Assembly (NCBI RefSeq): GCF_001562255.1
Contig: NZ_CP014301.1
Span: forward strand, 434,001-498,000
DNA: 64,000 nucleotides
Direction: 5' to 3'
DNA from: Bosea sp. PAMC 26642
GTDB lineage: Bacteria; Pseudomonadota; Alphaproteobacteria; Rhizobiales; Beijerinckiaceae
Part shown: one piece after another, positions 28,520 through 36,085 of the stretch
Position numbering within the stretch: position 1 is the first letter of the stretch
How the letters are laid out: each line of letters starts with the position of its first letter
Notes under the pieces: generated by a model
The model's input: the letters and a program-made list of their open reading frames with translations, nothing else
Told to the model about the DNA's origin: nothing
The model's database searches: none
Position numbers and translations under genes: made by a program

Positions 28520-28657
28520 GCCCACCGATCGGCACTGGGCCAATGGTCGGCGCTCGTGTTAACCGGCGATTCACCCAGTAAACGCGGCCTTGCATCCAGG
28601 AGCGGATCTCCTCGGTAATCGGCGATCAACGCGCCAGAACCTAGGAGGTCAGGCCGA

Positions 28658-28966
28658 ATGTCCGATCCGGTCATCGTCATCGCGCGAACCCAGGTTCGCG
28701 CCGAGGCCCGCACGCTTTTCATCGCCGCGGCGCGCGACTGCATCAGCGCGACCCGCAGGGAGCATGGCTGCATCGCCTACGACATGCATGAGAGCGTCAC
28801 GCAGGCCGGGCATTTCGTATTCCTGCAGAGTTGGGAGCAGCGCGAGCATGTCGATGCGCATCTGCGCAAACCCCACCGCCTCGCCTTTGCCGAGATCGCG
28901 GGGGCTTGCGTCGAGCGCCCTGCGGTGGTCGAAGTGATCGAGCCGCGATCGGTCGATCGCCTCTGA
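28658..28966 (+). CDS. ABM-domain protein, putative quinol monooxygenase
   Basis: The 102-residue protein matches the antibiotic-biosynthesis-monooxygenase fold: VIVIARTQVRAEAR, TRREHGCIAYDMHES (conserved EHGC pattern), FVFLQSWEQREHVDAHLRKPH and a closing strand. Members such as YgiN oxidise quinols, and the nearby azoreductase also acts on quinones, so a shared role in quinone handling is plausible. TAGGAGG precedes the ATG. Confidence 0.85.
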   Translation: MSDPVIVIARTQVRAEARTLFIAAARDCISATRREHGCIAYDMHESVTQAGHFVFLQSWEQREHVDAHLRKPHRLAFAEIAGACVERPAVVEVIEPRSVDRL

Positions 28967-28994
28967 TCCATCGTCCAACAACGGGTTTTCCATC

Positions 28995-29642
28995 ATGCTG
29001 CGTGCCACCTCCGTCGTTCGCAAGGCTGCGGTCAAGGCCGACCGCGTCGTCGAGACGCTGACGCTCGATCATGAGGACCGCACCCGCCGCCGCCTCGCCT
29101 TGAAAGGCGATGGTGGGCTCGACATTCTGCTCGATCTCGACAAGCCGACCGGCCTCAACGACGGCGACGCCGTCAGGCTCGAGGATGGCCGCCTCGTGCT
29201 CGTCAGGGCAGCGCCGCAGAGCCTGCTCGAAATTCGGGCTGATAACCCGCTGCGGCTGATGCGTCTGGCCTGGCATATCGGCAACCGCCACACCCCCGCC
29301 GAGATCACGGCGGACGCGCTCTACATCGAGAACGACCATGTGCTGGCGGAGATGGTCCGCGGCCAGGGCTGCGCCATGAGCGCGGTTATGCGCCCGTTCC
29401 AGCCCGAGCGCGGCGCCTACGACCATGGGCATGATCATGCCGGTCACGACCACGCGGGCCATGACCATTCCGGTCACGACCATGCCCATGAAGCCGCCTG
29501 CGGCTGCGGGCATGACCATGGTCACCACGACCATGCCAAACATGATCACGCCAAGCACGACCATGACCACGGTCACAAGCACGATCATGAACATGCACAC
29601 GGCCACGCTCATGGTCACAAGAGCCACGTCCACGATCATTGA
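28995..29642 (+). CDS. ureE: Urease accessory nickel metallochaperone UreE with histidine-rich tail
   Basis: UreE delivers nickel to the UreG/UreF/UreD complex. Residues 1-140 form the usual two domains (RKAAVKADRVVETLTLDHEDR, LRLMRLAWHIGNRHTPAEI with the dimer-interface nickel His, IENDHVLAEMVRGQGC). The last 70 or so residues are extreme: about 30 histidines in GHDH/AKHDH units, with a CGC core. Such tails bind several nickel ions and can store metal. The gene opens the second urease cluster, 2.4 kb from ureC. Confidence 0.95.
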   Translation: MLRATSVVRKAAVKADRVVETLTLDHEDRTRRRLALKGDGGLDILLDLDKPTGLNDGDAVRLEDGRLVLVRAAPQSLLEIRADNPLRLMRLAWHIGNRHTPAEITADALYIENDHVLAEMVRGQGCAMSAVMRPFQPERGAYDHGHDHAGHDHAGHDHSGHDHAHEAACGCGHDHGHHDHAKHDHAKHDHDHGHKHDHEHAHGHAHGHKSHVHDH

Positions 29643-29651
29643 CGCCGGGCG

Positions 29652-30325
29652 ATGTCGAGCCCGCATCTGCCGCTCATGGTCTGGCTGTCGCCGTCCTTCC
29701 CGGTTGGCGCCTTCGCCTATTCCCACGGGCTGGAATGGGCCTATGAGGTCGGCGATCTGCACGACGCCCCGACCCTTAGTGACTGGCTGGGCGCGCTCGT
29801 CGAGCAGGGCTCGCTGCGCAATGACCTGATCCTGTTCGCCACGGCCTTCCGTGCCGCAAAGGCAGGCGACGCGGCCGCGCTCGGGGAAGCGGCCGAACTG
29901 GCGCTCGCGCTCGCCAATTCCGCCGAGCGGCGGCTGGAGACCGTCACGCAGGGCAACGCTTTCGTCGTCGCCGGCCGCGCCGCCTGGCCCTGCGAGGCCT
30001 TCGCCATGTTGAGCGCGGCTTGGTCGCAGGACGTCGCCTATCCCGTCGCGGTGGCGGTCGCGAGCGCCGGCCACGACATCCCGCTGCGCCCGGCGCTGGA
30101 GGCGTATGGGCTCGCCTTCGTGGCCAACCTCGTCTCCGCGTCGGTCAGGCTCGGCATCATCGGCCAGACCGACGGGCAGCGGATCACGGCCGGATTGGTG
30201 CCGGCCTTGCATGGAGCGGCGGCAGGTGCGGAAGCCGCCTCACTCGACGATCTCGGAAGCTGCACTTTGCGCTCCGATCTCGCATCGCTCAGACACGAAA
30301 CCCAGTATTCGAGGCTGTTCCGCTC

Positions 30326-30329
<4 letters not shown>
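29652..30329 (+). CDS. ureF: Urease accessory protein UreF
   Basis: UreF is the all-helical regulator of UreG GTPase activity during nickel insertion. The 225-residue protein has the family N-terminus [41 protein letters not shown] and [18 protein letters not shown]. It starts 9 bp after ureE, and its stop overlaps the ureG start by 4 bp. It must bind UreD, encoded 7 kb upstream, to work. Confidence 0.95.
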
Positions 30330-30958
<629 letters not shown>

Positions 30959-30986
30959 CGAAATCGGGACGAGAAGGACGATCACG

Positions 30987-31565
30987 ATGCGGACGAAGAC
31001 GATCACGGGTCTGGTTCTGGCGCTTTCGGGCGTCGCCGGGCCGGCCTTGGCGCATACCGGCGTCGGTGCCGTGCACGGCCTCAGTGCGGGGTTGATGCAC
31101 CCGCTGACGGGGCCCGATCATCTCCTCGCCATGGTCGCCGTCGGCCTCTGGGCCGGGCTGGTCGGGGGCAGGGCGCGCGTGGCCTACCCGCTCGCCTTCG
31201 TCGCCATGATGGTCGTCGCCGGCCTCTGGGGCATGTCGGGCGCCAGCCTTCCCGGCGTCGAGATCGGCATCGCCGCCTCTGTCGTCATCCTCGGCCTCGC
31301 CATCGCGCTGAAGGCCACGCCGCCGCTGGCAGCGGGCACGGCCGCCTGTGCCCTCTTCGCGATCTTCCACGGCTATGCCCATGGCGCGGAATTGCCCGAA
31401 GGCGCGAGCAGTCTCGCCTACGCGCTCGGCTTCGTGCTGTCGACGGCGGCTCTGCACGGCGTCGGCCTGGCACTGGCCGGCACGCTGGCGGCGCGAGCGC
31501 CGCTGGTCGCGCGCGTCGCTGGTGGCGGGCTGGTGCTGGCCGGCGTCGCGCTGCTGGCGGGCTGA
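30987..31565 (+). CDS. ureJ: HupE/UreJ family nickel-related membrane protein
   Basis: The 192-residue protein has a signal peptide ending near ALAH and about six membrane helices. The family metal motif HPLTGPDHLLAMVAVGLWAG follows the first residues of the mature protein, with a second His-containing helix at FAIFHGYAHGAE. HupE/UreJ proteins import nickel into cells with nickel enzymes. It lies 28 bp after ureG, so a role in feeding urease is well supported. It is also 44 bp before nasT. Confidence 0.9.
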   Translation: MRTKTITGLVLALSGVAGPALAHTGVGAVHGLSAGLMHPLTGPDHLLAMVAVGLWAGLVGGRARVAYPLAFVAMMVVAGLWGMSGASLPGVEIGIAASVVILGLAIALKATPPLAAGTAACALFAIFHGYAHGAELPEGASSLAYALGFVLSTAALHGVGLALAGTLAARAPLVARVAGGGLVLAGVALLAG

Positions 31566-31609
31566 GGCGCACTCGTCCTTCGCTGCGAAAGGCCGATGGG
31601 CCGTCACCG

Positions 31610-32194
31610 ATGAGGTCGGACCTGAAAATCCTGATCGTCGATGCCAACCCGGTGCGCGCGGCCATCATCGACGAGGGCCTGCGCGAGGCCGGCTTCACCG
31701 ATCTCGTGCGCATCGGCGCCACCAACGGGCTCGTCGCCGCGATCGAGACGCATGACCCCGACGTCGTCGTGATCGACCTCGAAGATCCCAGCCGCGATGC
31801 GCTGGCCGACATGTTCCTGGTCAGCCGCCATGTGAAGCGGCCGATCACCATGTTCGTCGACCAGTCGGACTCCGCCTCGATCGAGGCCGCCGTCGAGGCC
31901 GGGGTCTCGGCCTACATCGTCGATGGGCTGAAGAAGGAGCGTATGCAGCCGATCCTGCAGACCTGCATCAGCCGCTTCAACGCCTTCCGCAGGCTGCGCG
32001 AGGAACTCGACGAGGCCCGCTCCCAGCTTGAGGAGCGCAAGCTCGTCGATCGCGCCAAGGGCATCATCATGCGGATGAAATCGCTCTCCGAGGAGGAGGC
32101 CTATGCTCTGCTGCGCCGCAGCGCCATGAACGAGAAGCGCAAGCTCGTCGATATCGCCCGCTCCATCATCACGGCTTTCGAGGTGCTGAAATGA
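31610..32194 (+). CDS. nasT: Nitrate-responsive ANTAR antiterminator NasT
   Basis: NasT binds two-hairpin leader RNAs and prevents termination of nitrate assimilation operons when nitrate frees it from NasS. The 194-residue protein has a receiver-like domain (LKILIVDANPVRAAIIDEGL, VVVIDLEDPSRDAL) and a C-terminal ANTAR domain at about 135-192 (VDRAKGIIMRMKSLSEEEAY, LLRRSAMNEKRKL). Its stop overlaps the nasS start by 4 bp. The matching RNA target is visible before nrtA at 33391-33487. Confidence 0.95.
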   Translation: MRSDLKILIVDANPVRAAIIDEGLREAGFTDLVRIGATNGLVAAIETHDPDVVVIDLEDPSRDALADMFLVSRHVKRPITMFVDQSDSASIEAAVEAGVSAYIVDGLKKERMQPILQTCISRFNAFRRLREELDEARSQLEERKLVDRAKGIIMRMKSLSEEEAYALLRRSAMNEKRKLVDIARSIITAFEVLK

Positions 32195-33237
32195 CCCTGC
32201 ATCTCCGCGTCGGCTTCATGCCGCTGGTCGATTGCGCGCTGGTCGTTCTTGCGAAGGACGAGGGTTTCGCCGAGCAGGAAGGGCTCAGCCTCGAACTGGT
32301 GCGTGAGGTCTCCTGGTCGAACCTGCGCGACAAGCTCAATGTCCGCCTGCTCGATGCAGCCCATATGCTGGGGCCTGCCGCGATCGCCGCCACGCTGGGC
32401 ATCGGCGGCGTCAGGGCGCCGATGGCCGTGCCGATCGCGCTCAATCTCGACGGCAGCGCGATCACCGTCTCGGTGCGCCGATACGAGGAAATGGCGCGGC
32501 TGGCCGATGGCGACATGGCCGACCCGGCTGTCTCGGCGAGGGCTTTGGCCGCCATGGTCGCGCGCCGCAAGGCGTCGGGCCTGCCGCCTTTGACCTTCGC
32601 GGCGGTGTTCGGCTTTTCCAGCCACACCTATCTGCTCCGCGAATGGATGGCCAAGGGCGGGATCGAGCTCGGCGAGGATGTGCGTTTTGAGGTCGTGCCG
32701 CCGCCACAGACGGTGGCGGCGCTGACCAGCGGCCGGGTCGATGGCTTCTGCGCCGGCGCGCCCTGGAACGCGGCGGCGGTGTCGGCAGGCATTGGCGCGA
32801 TGGTGCTATGCGGCGTCGATCTGCGCCGGGATTGTCCCGACAAGGTGCTGGCCTGGCGCGCCGACGATGCCGAGCGGCGGGCCGAAGCGGTCTCCAGGCT
32901 CAACGCCGCGATTCTGCGCGCCAGCGACTGGGCCTGCGACCCGGCGAATATCCCGGGCTTCGCCCGGCATCTCTCGGCGCCCGACAGGCTGGCGCTGCCG
33001 GTCGACATCCTCGAGCCGGTGCTGCGCTTCAGTCTCCTTCAGGGGGCGGGCCGCCCGCCTCGTCAGGTCGAGCGCTTCATCCGCTTCGACCGGGCTGCGC
33101 TGCGACCCGATCCGAGCCATGCCGATTGGATCTTGGCCGGCATGGCGCACGCCGGCCAGACCGTCCGCACGCCGGAGATGAGCGAACTCGGCAGGGCGAT
33201 CTATCGGCCTGCCTTGTTTGAAGGCAGCAGCGGCTGA
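32191..33237 (+). CDS. nasS: Nitrate sensor protein NasS
   Basis: NasS is a cytoplasmic homologue of NrtA-type binding proteins that holds NasT inactive until nitrate or nitrite binds. The 348-residue protein begins MTLHLRVGFMPLVDCALVVL with no signal peptide, which separates it from the transported NrtA. Shared family segments include VSWSNLRDKLNVRLLDAAHM, FGFSSHTYLLREW and GFCAGAPWNAAAV. It is translationally coupled to nasT. Confidence 0.94.
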   Translation: MTLHLRVGFMPLVDCALVVLAKDEGFAEQEGLSLELVREVSWSNLRDKLNVRLLDAAHMLGPAAIAATLGIGGVRAPMAVPIALNLDGSAITVSVRRYEEMARLADGDMADPAVSARALAAMVARRKASGLPPLTFAAVFGFSSHTYLLREWMAKGGIELGEDVRFEVVPPPQTVAALTSGRVDGFCAGAPWNAAAVSAGIGAMVLCGVDLRRDCPDKVLAWRADDAERRAEAVSRLNAAILRASDWACDPANIPGFARHLSAPDRLALPVDILEPVLRFSLLQGAGRPPRQVERFIRFDRAALRPDPSHADWILAGMAHAGQTVRTPEMSELGRAIYRPALFEGSSG

Positions 33238-33249
33238 TGCCTGCCTGTT

Positions 33250-33264
33250 GCGCTTTTTTTGTGC
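33250..33264 (+). promoter_or_regulatory. NtrC-like binding site 1 upstream of nrtA
   Basis: GCGC-N7-GTGC (the spacer is seven T) matches the NtrC consensus GCAC-N7-GTGC with one mismatch. Its centre is at about -131 relative to the predicted sigma-54 start, a normal enhancer position. A second copy lies 19 bp downstream. Confidence 0.6.
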
Positions 33265-33268
33265 GACT

Positions 33269-33283
33269 GCGCTTGAATTGTGC
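33269..33283 (+). promoter_or_regulatory. NtrC-like binding site 2 upstream of nrtA
   Basis: GCGC-N7-GTGC (spacer TTGAATT) repeats the first site with the same single mismatch. The centres are 19 bp apart, nearly two helical turns, so two NtrC dimers could bind on the same face of the DNA. Confidence 0.6.
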
Positions 33284-33361
33284 GGCGCGGCATGAACGGC
33301 GGGCCGGATGGGAACATAGCTAAACTATTGTAATTCAAGGAAAGCCGTCCCTGCCGGGACT

Positions 33362-33376
33362 TGGCACGATCCTTGT
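33362..33376 (+). promoter_or_regulatory. Sigma-54 promoter of the nitrate assimilation operon
   Basis: TGGCACG, four bases, then TTGT: the -24 box is perfect and the -12 box differs from TTGC in one base. Spacing of the essential dinucleotides is correct. The predicted start of transcription is about 33388, directly before the first ANTAR hairpin. With the two NtrC-like sites this makes a complete NtrC/sigma-54 control region. Confidence 0.8.
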
Positions 33377-33390
33377 ATGGAAGTGCGCAA

Positions 33391-33447
33391 CGCGGCCAAC
33401 GCTGCCCGCGCCATCCTCCGAACCGGAATGCACAGCAACGCCGCTGT
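33391..33447 (+). promoter_or_regulatory. ANTAR (NasT) target RNA: two hexaloop hairpins
   Basis: Hairpin P1 (33391-33410) has arms CGCGGCC and GCCCGCG with one mismatch and the loop AACGCT. Hairpin P2 (33432-33447) has arms ACAGC and GCTGT and the loop AACGCC. Both loops have A at position 1 and G at position 4, the signature recognised by ANTAR domains. P2 overlaps the 5' arm of the terminator that follows, so folding P2 and folding the terminator exclude each other. Confidence 0.88.
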
Positions 33448-33487
33448 CGAAAGGTGCCCCTTGGGCGCATTTCGCGCGGCGTTTTTT
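33437..33487 (+). terminator. Leader terminator of the nrtA operon, controlled by NasT
   Basis: The stem pairs AACGCCGC (33437-33444) with GCGGCGTT, continues through CGAAA/TTTCG and GTGCCC/GGGCGC to a CTT loop, and ends in six T (33482-33487). It is a strong intrinsic terminator placed 52 bp before nrtA. Its first arm contains the P2 loop and 3' arm bases, so NasT binding would block it. Confidence 0.88.
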
Positions 33488-33539
33488 GGTTTCGGAGGCT
33501 GGCCCGACACGCATGTCAACCTGAGCAAGAGGCTTTTCG

Positions 33540-34853
33540 ATGACGCAGACAATCGAGACCAAGGCCAAGTCCTCCGGCACGAGCCGCCGTCGCCTCCTGC
33601 AGCTGTCGGGGACCGCCGCCCTGCTGAGTGCTGCCCGGCTCGCCTTGCCGTCGGGAGCGTTCGCGCAGAGCGCCGGGCCCGAGGTCAAGGGCACGCGCCT
33701 CGGCTACATCGCGCTGACGGACGCCGCTCCTCTGATCATCGCCAAGGAGAAGGGCTTTTATGCCAAGCATGGCGTGCCCGACATGGACATCGCCAAGCAG
33801 GCCTCCTGGGGTGCGACGCGCGACAACATGGCGCTCGGCTTCAAATCCAACGGCATCGATGGCGGCCACATCCTGCGTCCGAAGACGCATCTCTACACCA
33901 CCGGCAAGGTGATGCAGAACAGCCAGCCGCTGCCGATGTACACCCTGCTCAACCTCAACGAGGACGGGCAGGCGATCTCGGTCTCCAACGAATACAAGGA
34001 CCTCAACGTCCAGAAGGATTCCTCGCCGCTGAAGCAGGCCTTTGAGCGCAAGAAGGCGGCCGGCAAGGAACTCACCGCCGCGATGACCTTCCCGGGCGGC
34101 ACCCACGACCTCTGGATCCGCTACTGGCTCGCTGCCGGCGGCATCGACCCCGATACCGACATCAAGGTCATCACCGTGCCGCCGCCGCAGATGGTGGCGA
34201 ACATGAAGGTCGGCACGATGGACTGCTTCTGCGTCGGCGAGCCCTGGAACGAGCAGCTCGTCAACCAGAACATCGGCTATACGGCGCTGACGACGGGAGA
34301 GCTCTGGTCCCGCCATCCCGAAAAGATACTCGGAATGCGAGCCGACTTCGTCGATGCGAACCCGAAGGCGACGCAGGCCATCCTGATGGCGGTGATGGAG
34401 GCCCAGATCTGGGCCGACAAGATGGAAAACAGGCAGGAACTGTCGGAGATCGTCGGCCGGAGGCAGTGGTTCAACGTGCCGGTCACCGACATCAACAAGC
34501 GCCTGCAGGGCGATATCAACTACGGTAACGGCCGCGAGGTGAAGGGCACCAATCTCCAGATGAAGTTCTGGAGCGAGGGCGGTTCCTCATCCTATCCCTG
34601 GAAGAGCCTCGACACCTGGTTCGTCACCGAGAATATCCGCTGGGGCAAGTTCGAGCCGACGATCGACATCAAGGCGCTGGTCGACAAGACCAACCGCGCC
34701 GATCTCTGGCGTGAGGCGGCCAAGACGCTCGGCGTGGCCGGCGCTCCGACCGGTGATTCGCGCGGCGTCGAGACCTTCTTCGACGGCGTGAAGTTCGATC
34801 CGGCGGCGCCGATGGACTACCTGAAGGCCCTCAAGATCAAGCGGGTCGCCTGA
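33540..34853 (+). CDS. nrtA: Nitrate ABC transporter substrate-binding protein NrtA
   Basis: NrtA captures nitrate/nitrite in the periplasm for the NrtBC importer. The 437-residue protein has a twin-arginine-type signal (SRRRLLQLSGTAALLSAARL, cleavage after AFAQ). The mature protein carries the CmpA/NrtA family segments TRLGYIALTDAAPLIIAKEKG, MTFPGGTHDLWIRYWLAAGG, VGTMDCFCVGEPWNEQLV and GRRQWFNVPVTDI. AAGAGG precedes the ATG. It is the first gene after the ANTAR leader, so it should be the most tightly controlled. Confidence 0.95.
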   Translation: MTQTIETKAKSSGTSRRRLLQLSGTAALLSAARLALPSGAFAQSAGPEVKGTRLGYIALTDAAPLIIAKEKGFYAKHGVPDMDIAKQASWGATRDNMALGFKSNGIDGGHILRPKTHLYTTGKVMQNSQPLPMYTLLNLNEDGQAISVSNEYKDLNVQKDSSPLKQAFERKKAAGKELTAAMTFPGGTHDLWIRYWLAAGGIDPDTDIKVITVPPPQMVANMKVGTMDCFCVGEPWNEQLVNQNIGYTALTTGELWSRHPEKILGMRADFVDANPKATQAILMAVMEAQIWADKMENRQELSEIVGRRQWFNVPVTDINKRLQGDINYGNGREVKGTNLQMKFWSEGGSSSYPWKSLDTWFVTENIRWGKFEPTIDIKALVDKTNRADLWREAAKTLGVAGAPTGDSRGVETFFDGVKFDPAAPMDYLKALKIKRVA

Positions 34854-34857
34854 TCCG

Positions 34858-36084
34858 ATGGCCGAGCCGCTGATCATCGTGGGCAAGGGAATGGCCGCGA
34901 CGCGGCTGGTCGACGAACTCAGCCAGCGCGCGCTCGGGCGCTATTCTATCGCGGTGATCGGGGCTGAGGACCGGCTTGCCTATAACCGGGTGCTGCTCTC
35001 GCCCCTGCTGGCGGGCGAGATTGCGGAGACCGACATCGAGCTCAAGCCGGCCGCCTGGTGGCGGGCGCGCGGTGTTTCGACGATCTACGGCCGCTCCGTG
35101 GCCGGCATCGACCGTGCGGCGAAGACCGTGACGCTGGAGGACGGCTTGAGCCTCCCTTATGGCAAGCTCGTGCTGGCGACCGGCTCGAAACCGCTGAAGC
35201 CGCCTTTCCCCGGCGGCGACCTGCCCGGCGTCGCGACCTTCCGCGACACTGCCGATGTCGGCATGATGCGGAGTTATGCGCAGCGCGGCGCCCGCATCGT
35301 CGTCATCGGCGGCGGACTACTTGGACTGGAAGCCGCCTATGGCCTGTCGCGGGCCGGCGGTGAGGTGACGCTGCTGCATCTCGTCGACCGGCTGATGGAG
35401 AGGCAGCTCGACGCCGAGGGCGCGGCCCTGCTGGCCTCGGCGATCAGCGCCCGCGGCATCAATGTGCGCCTCAACGCCGCGACCAAAGGTTTCGTGGGGA
35501 CTGACAAGGTTGAGGGCGTCGAGCTTGAGGACGGCACGATCATCCCCGCCGACCTCGTCGTCATCGCCATCGGCGTGCGCCCCAACACCGATCTGGCCAA
35601 GGCGGCTGGCCTGACGGTCAATCGCGGCATCGTCGTCGATGATGGCATGGGCAGCGACGATGCGAACATCTTCGCCATCGGCGAATGCGCCGAGCATCGC
35701 GGCAGCGTCTACGGCCTGGTCGAGCCGGCCTATGAGCAGGCGCGCGTGCTGGCGACGCGGCTGGCCGGAAAGGCGGCCGTCTATGCCGGCTCGCTGCTCG
35801 CGACCAATCTCAAGGTCAGCGGTGTCGGCGTTTTCTCGGCCGGCGAGTTCGAGGCGGGCGAGGGCGCCGAGACCGTCCTGCTGAGCGACCGCACGGCCGG
35901 CATCTATCGCAAATTCGTCCTGCGCGAGGGCAGGCTCGCGGGCTGCGTCCTGGTCGGCGACACCAAGGGCGCGCTGTTTTATCTCGGGCTGATCCGCTCC
36001 GGCCAAGACATCACGGCGATCCGCGCCGACCTGCCCTTTGGCGAGCCCTATTGTGCAAGCGGCCTTGTAAGGGAGGCCGCCTGA
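34858..36084 (+). CDS. FAD-dependent NAD(P)H oxidoreductase, electron donor for nitrate reductase
   Basis: The 408-residue protein is like the N-terminal flavoprotein part of NirB or like Klebsiella NasC. It has an FAD-binding fold (IIVGKGMAATRLVDELSQR), the conserved YNRVLLSPLLAGE, the second nucleotide fold IVVIGGGLLGLEAAYGLSR and an FAD motif (DDANIFAIGECAEHRGSVYG). It has no siroheme or Fe-S part. It sits 4 bp after nrtA and 1 bp before nasA, so it most likely passes electrons from NAD(P)H to the [2Fe-2S] domain at the NasA C-terminus. Confidence 0.85.
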   Translation: MAEPLIIVGKGMAATRLVDELSQRALGRYSIAVIGAEDRLAYNRVLLSPLLAGEIAETDIELKPAAWWRARGVSTIYGRSVAGIDRAAKTVTLEDGLSLPYGKLVLATGSKPLKPPFPGGDLPGVATFRDTADVGMMRSYAQRGARIVVIGGGLLGLEAAYGLSRAGGEVTLLHLVDRLMERQLDAEGAALLASAISARGINVRLNAATKGFVGTDKVEGVELEDGTIIPADLVVIAIGVRPNTDLAKAAGLTVNRGIVVDDGMGSDDANIFAIGECAEHRGSVYGLVEPAYEQARVLATRLAGKAAVYAGSLLATNLKVSGVGVFSAGEFEAGEGAETVLLSDRTAGIYRKFVLREGRLAGCVLVGDTKGALFYLGLIRSGQDITAIRADLPFGEPYCASGLVREAA

Positions 36085-36085
36085 C

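Noticed and set aside
29420..29640. Short tandem-like nucleotide repeats resembling a repeat array or CRISPR
   Set aside because: They are codons of the histidine-rich UreE tail (CAT/CAC GAC units); there are no uniform repeats with unique spacers.
32300..33237. nasS as a second nitrate-transport binding protein
   Set aside because: It lacks any signal peptide and overlaps nasT by 4 bp, which fits the cytoplasmic sensor NasS.
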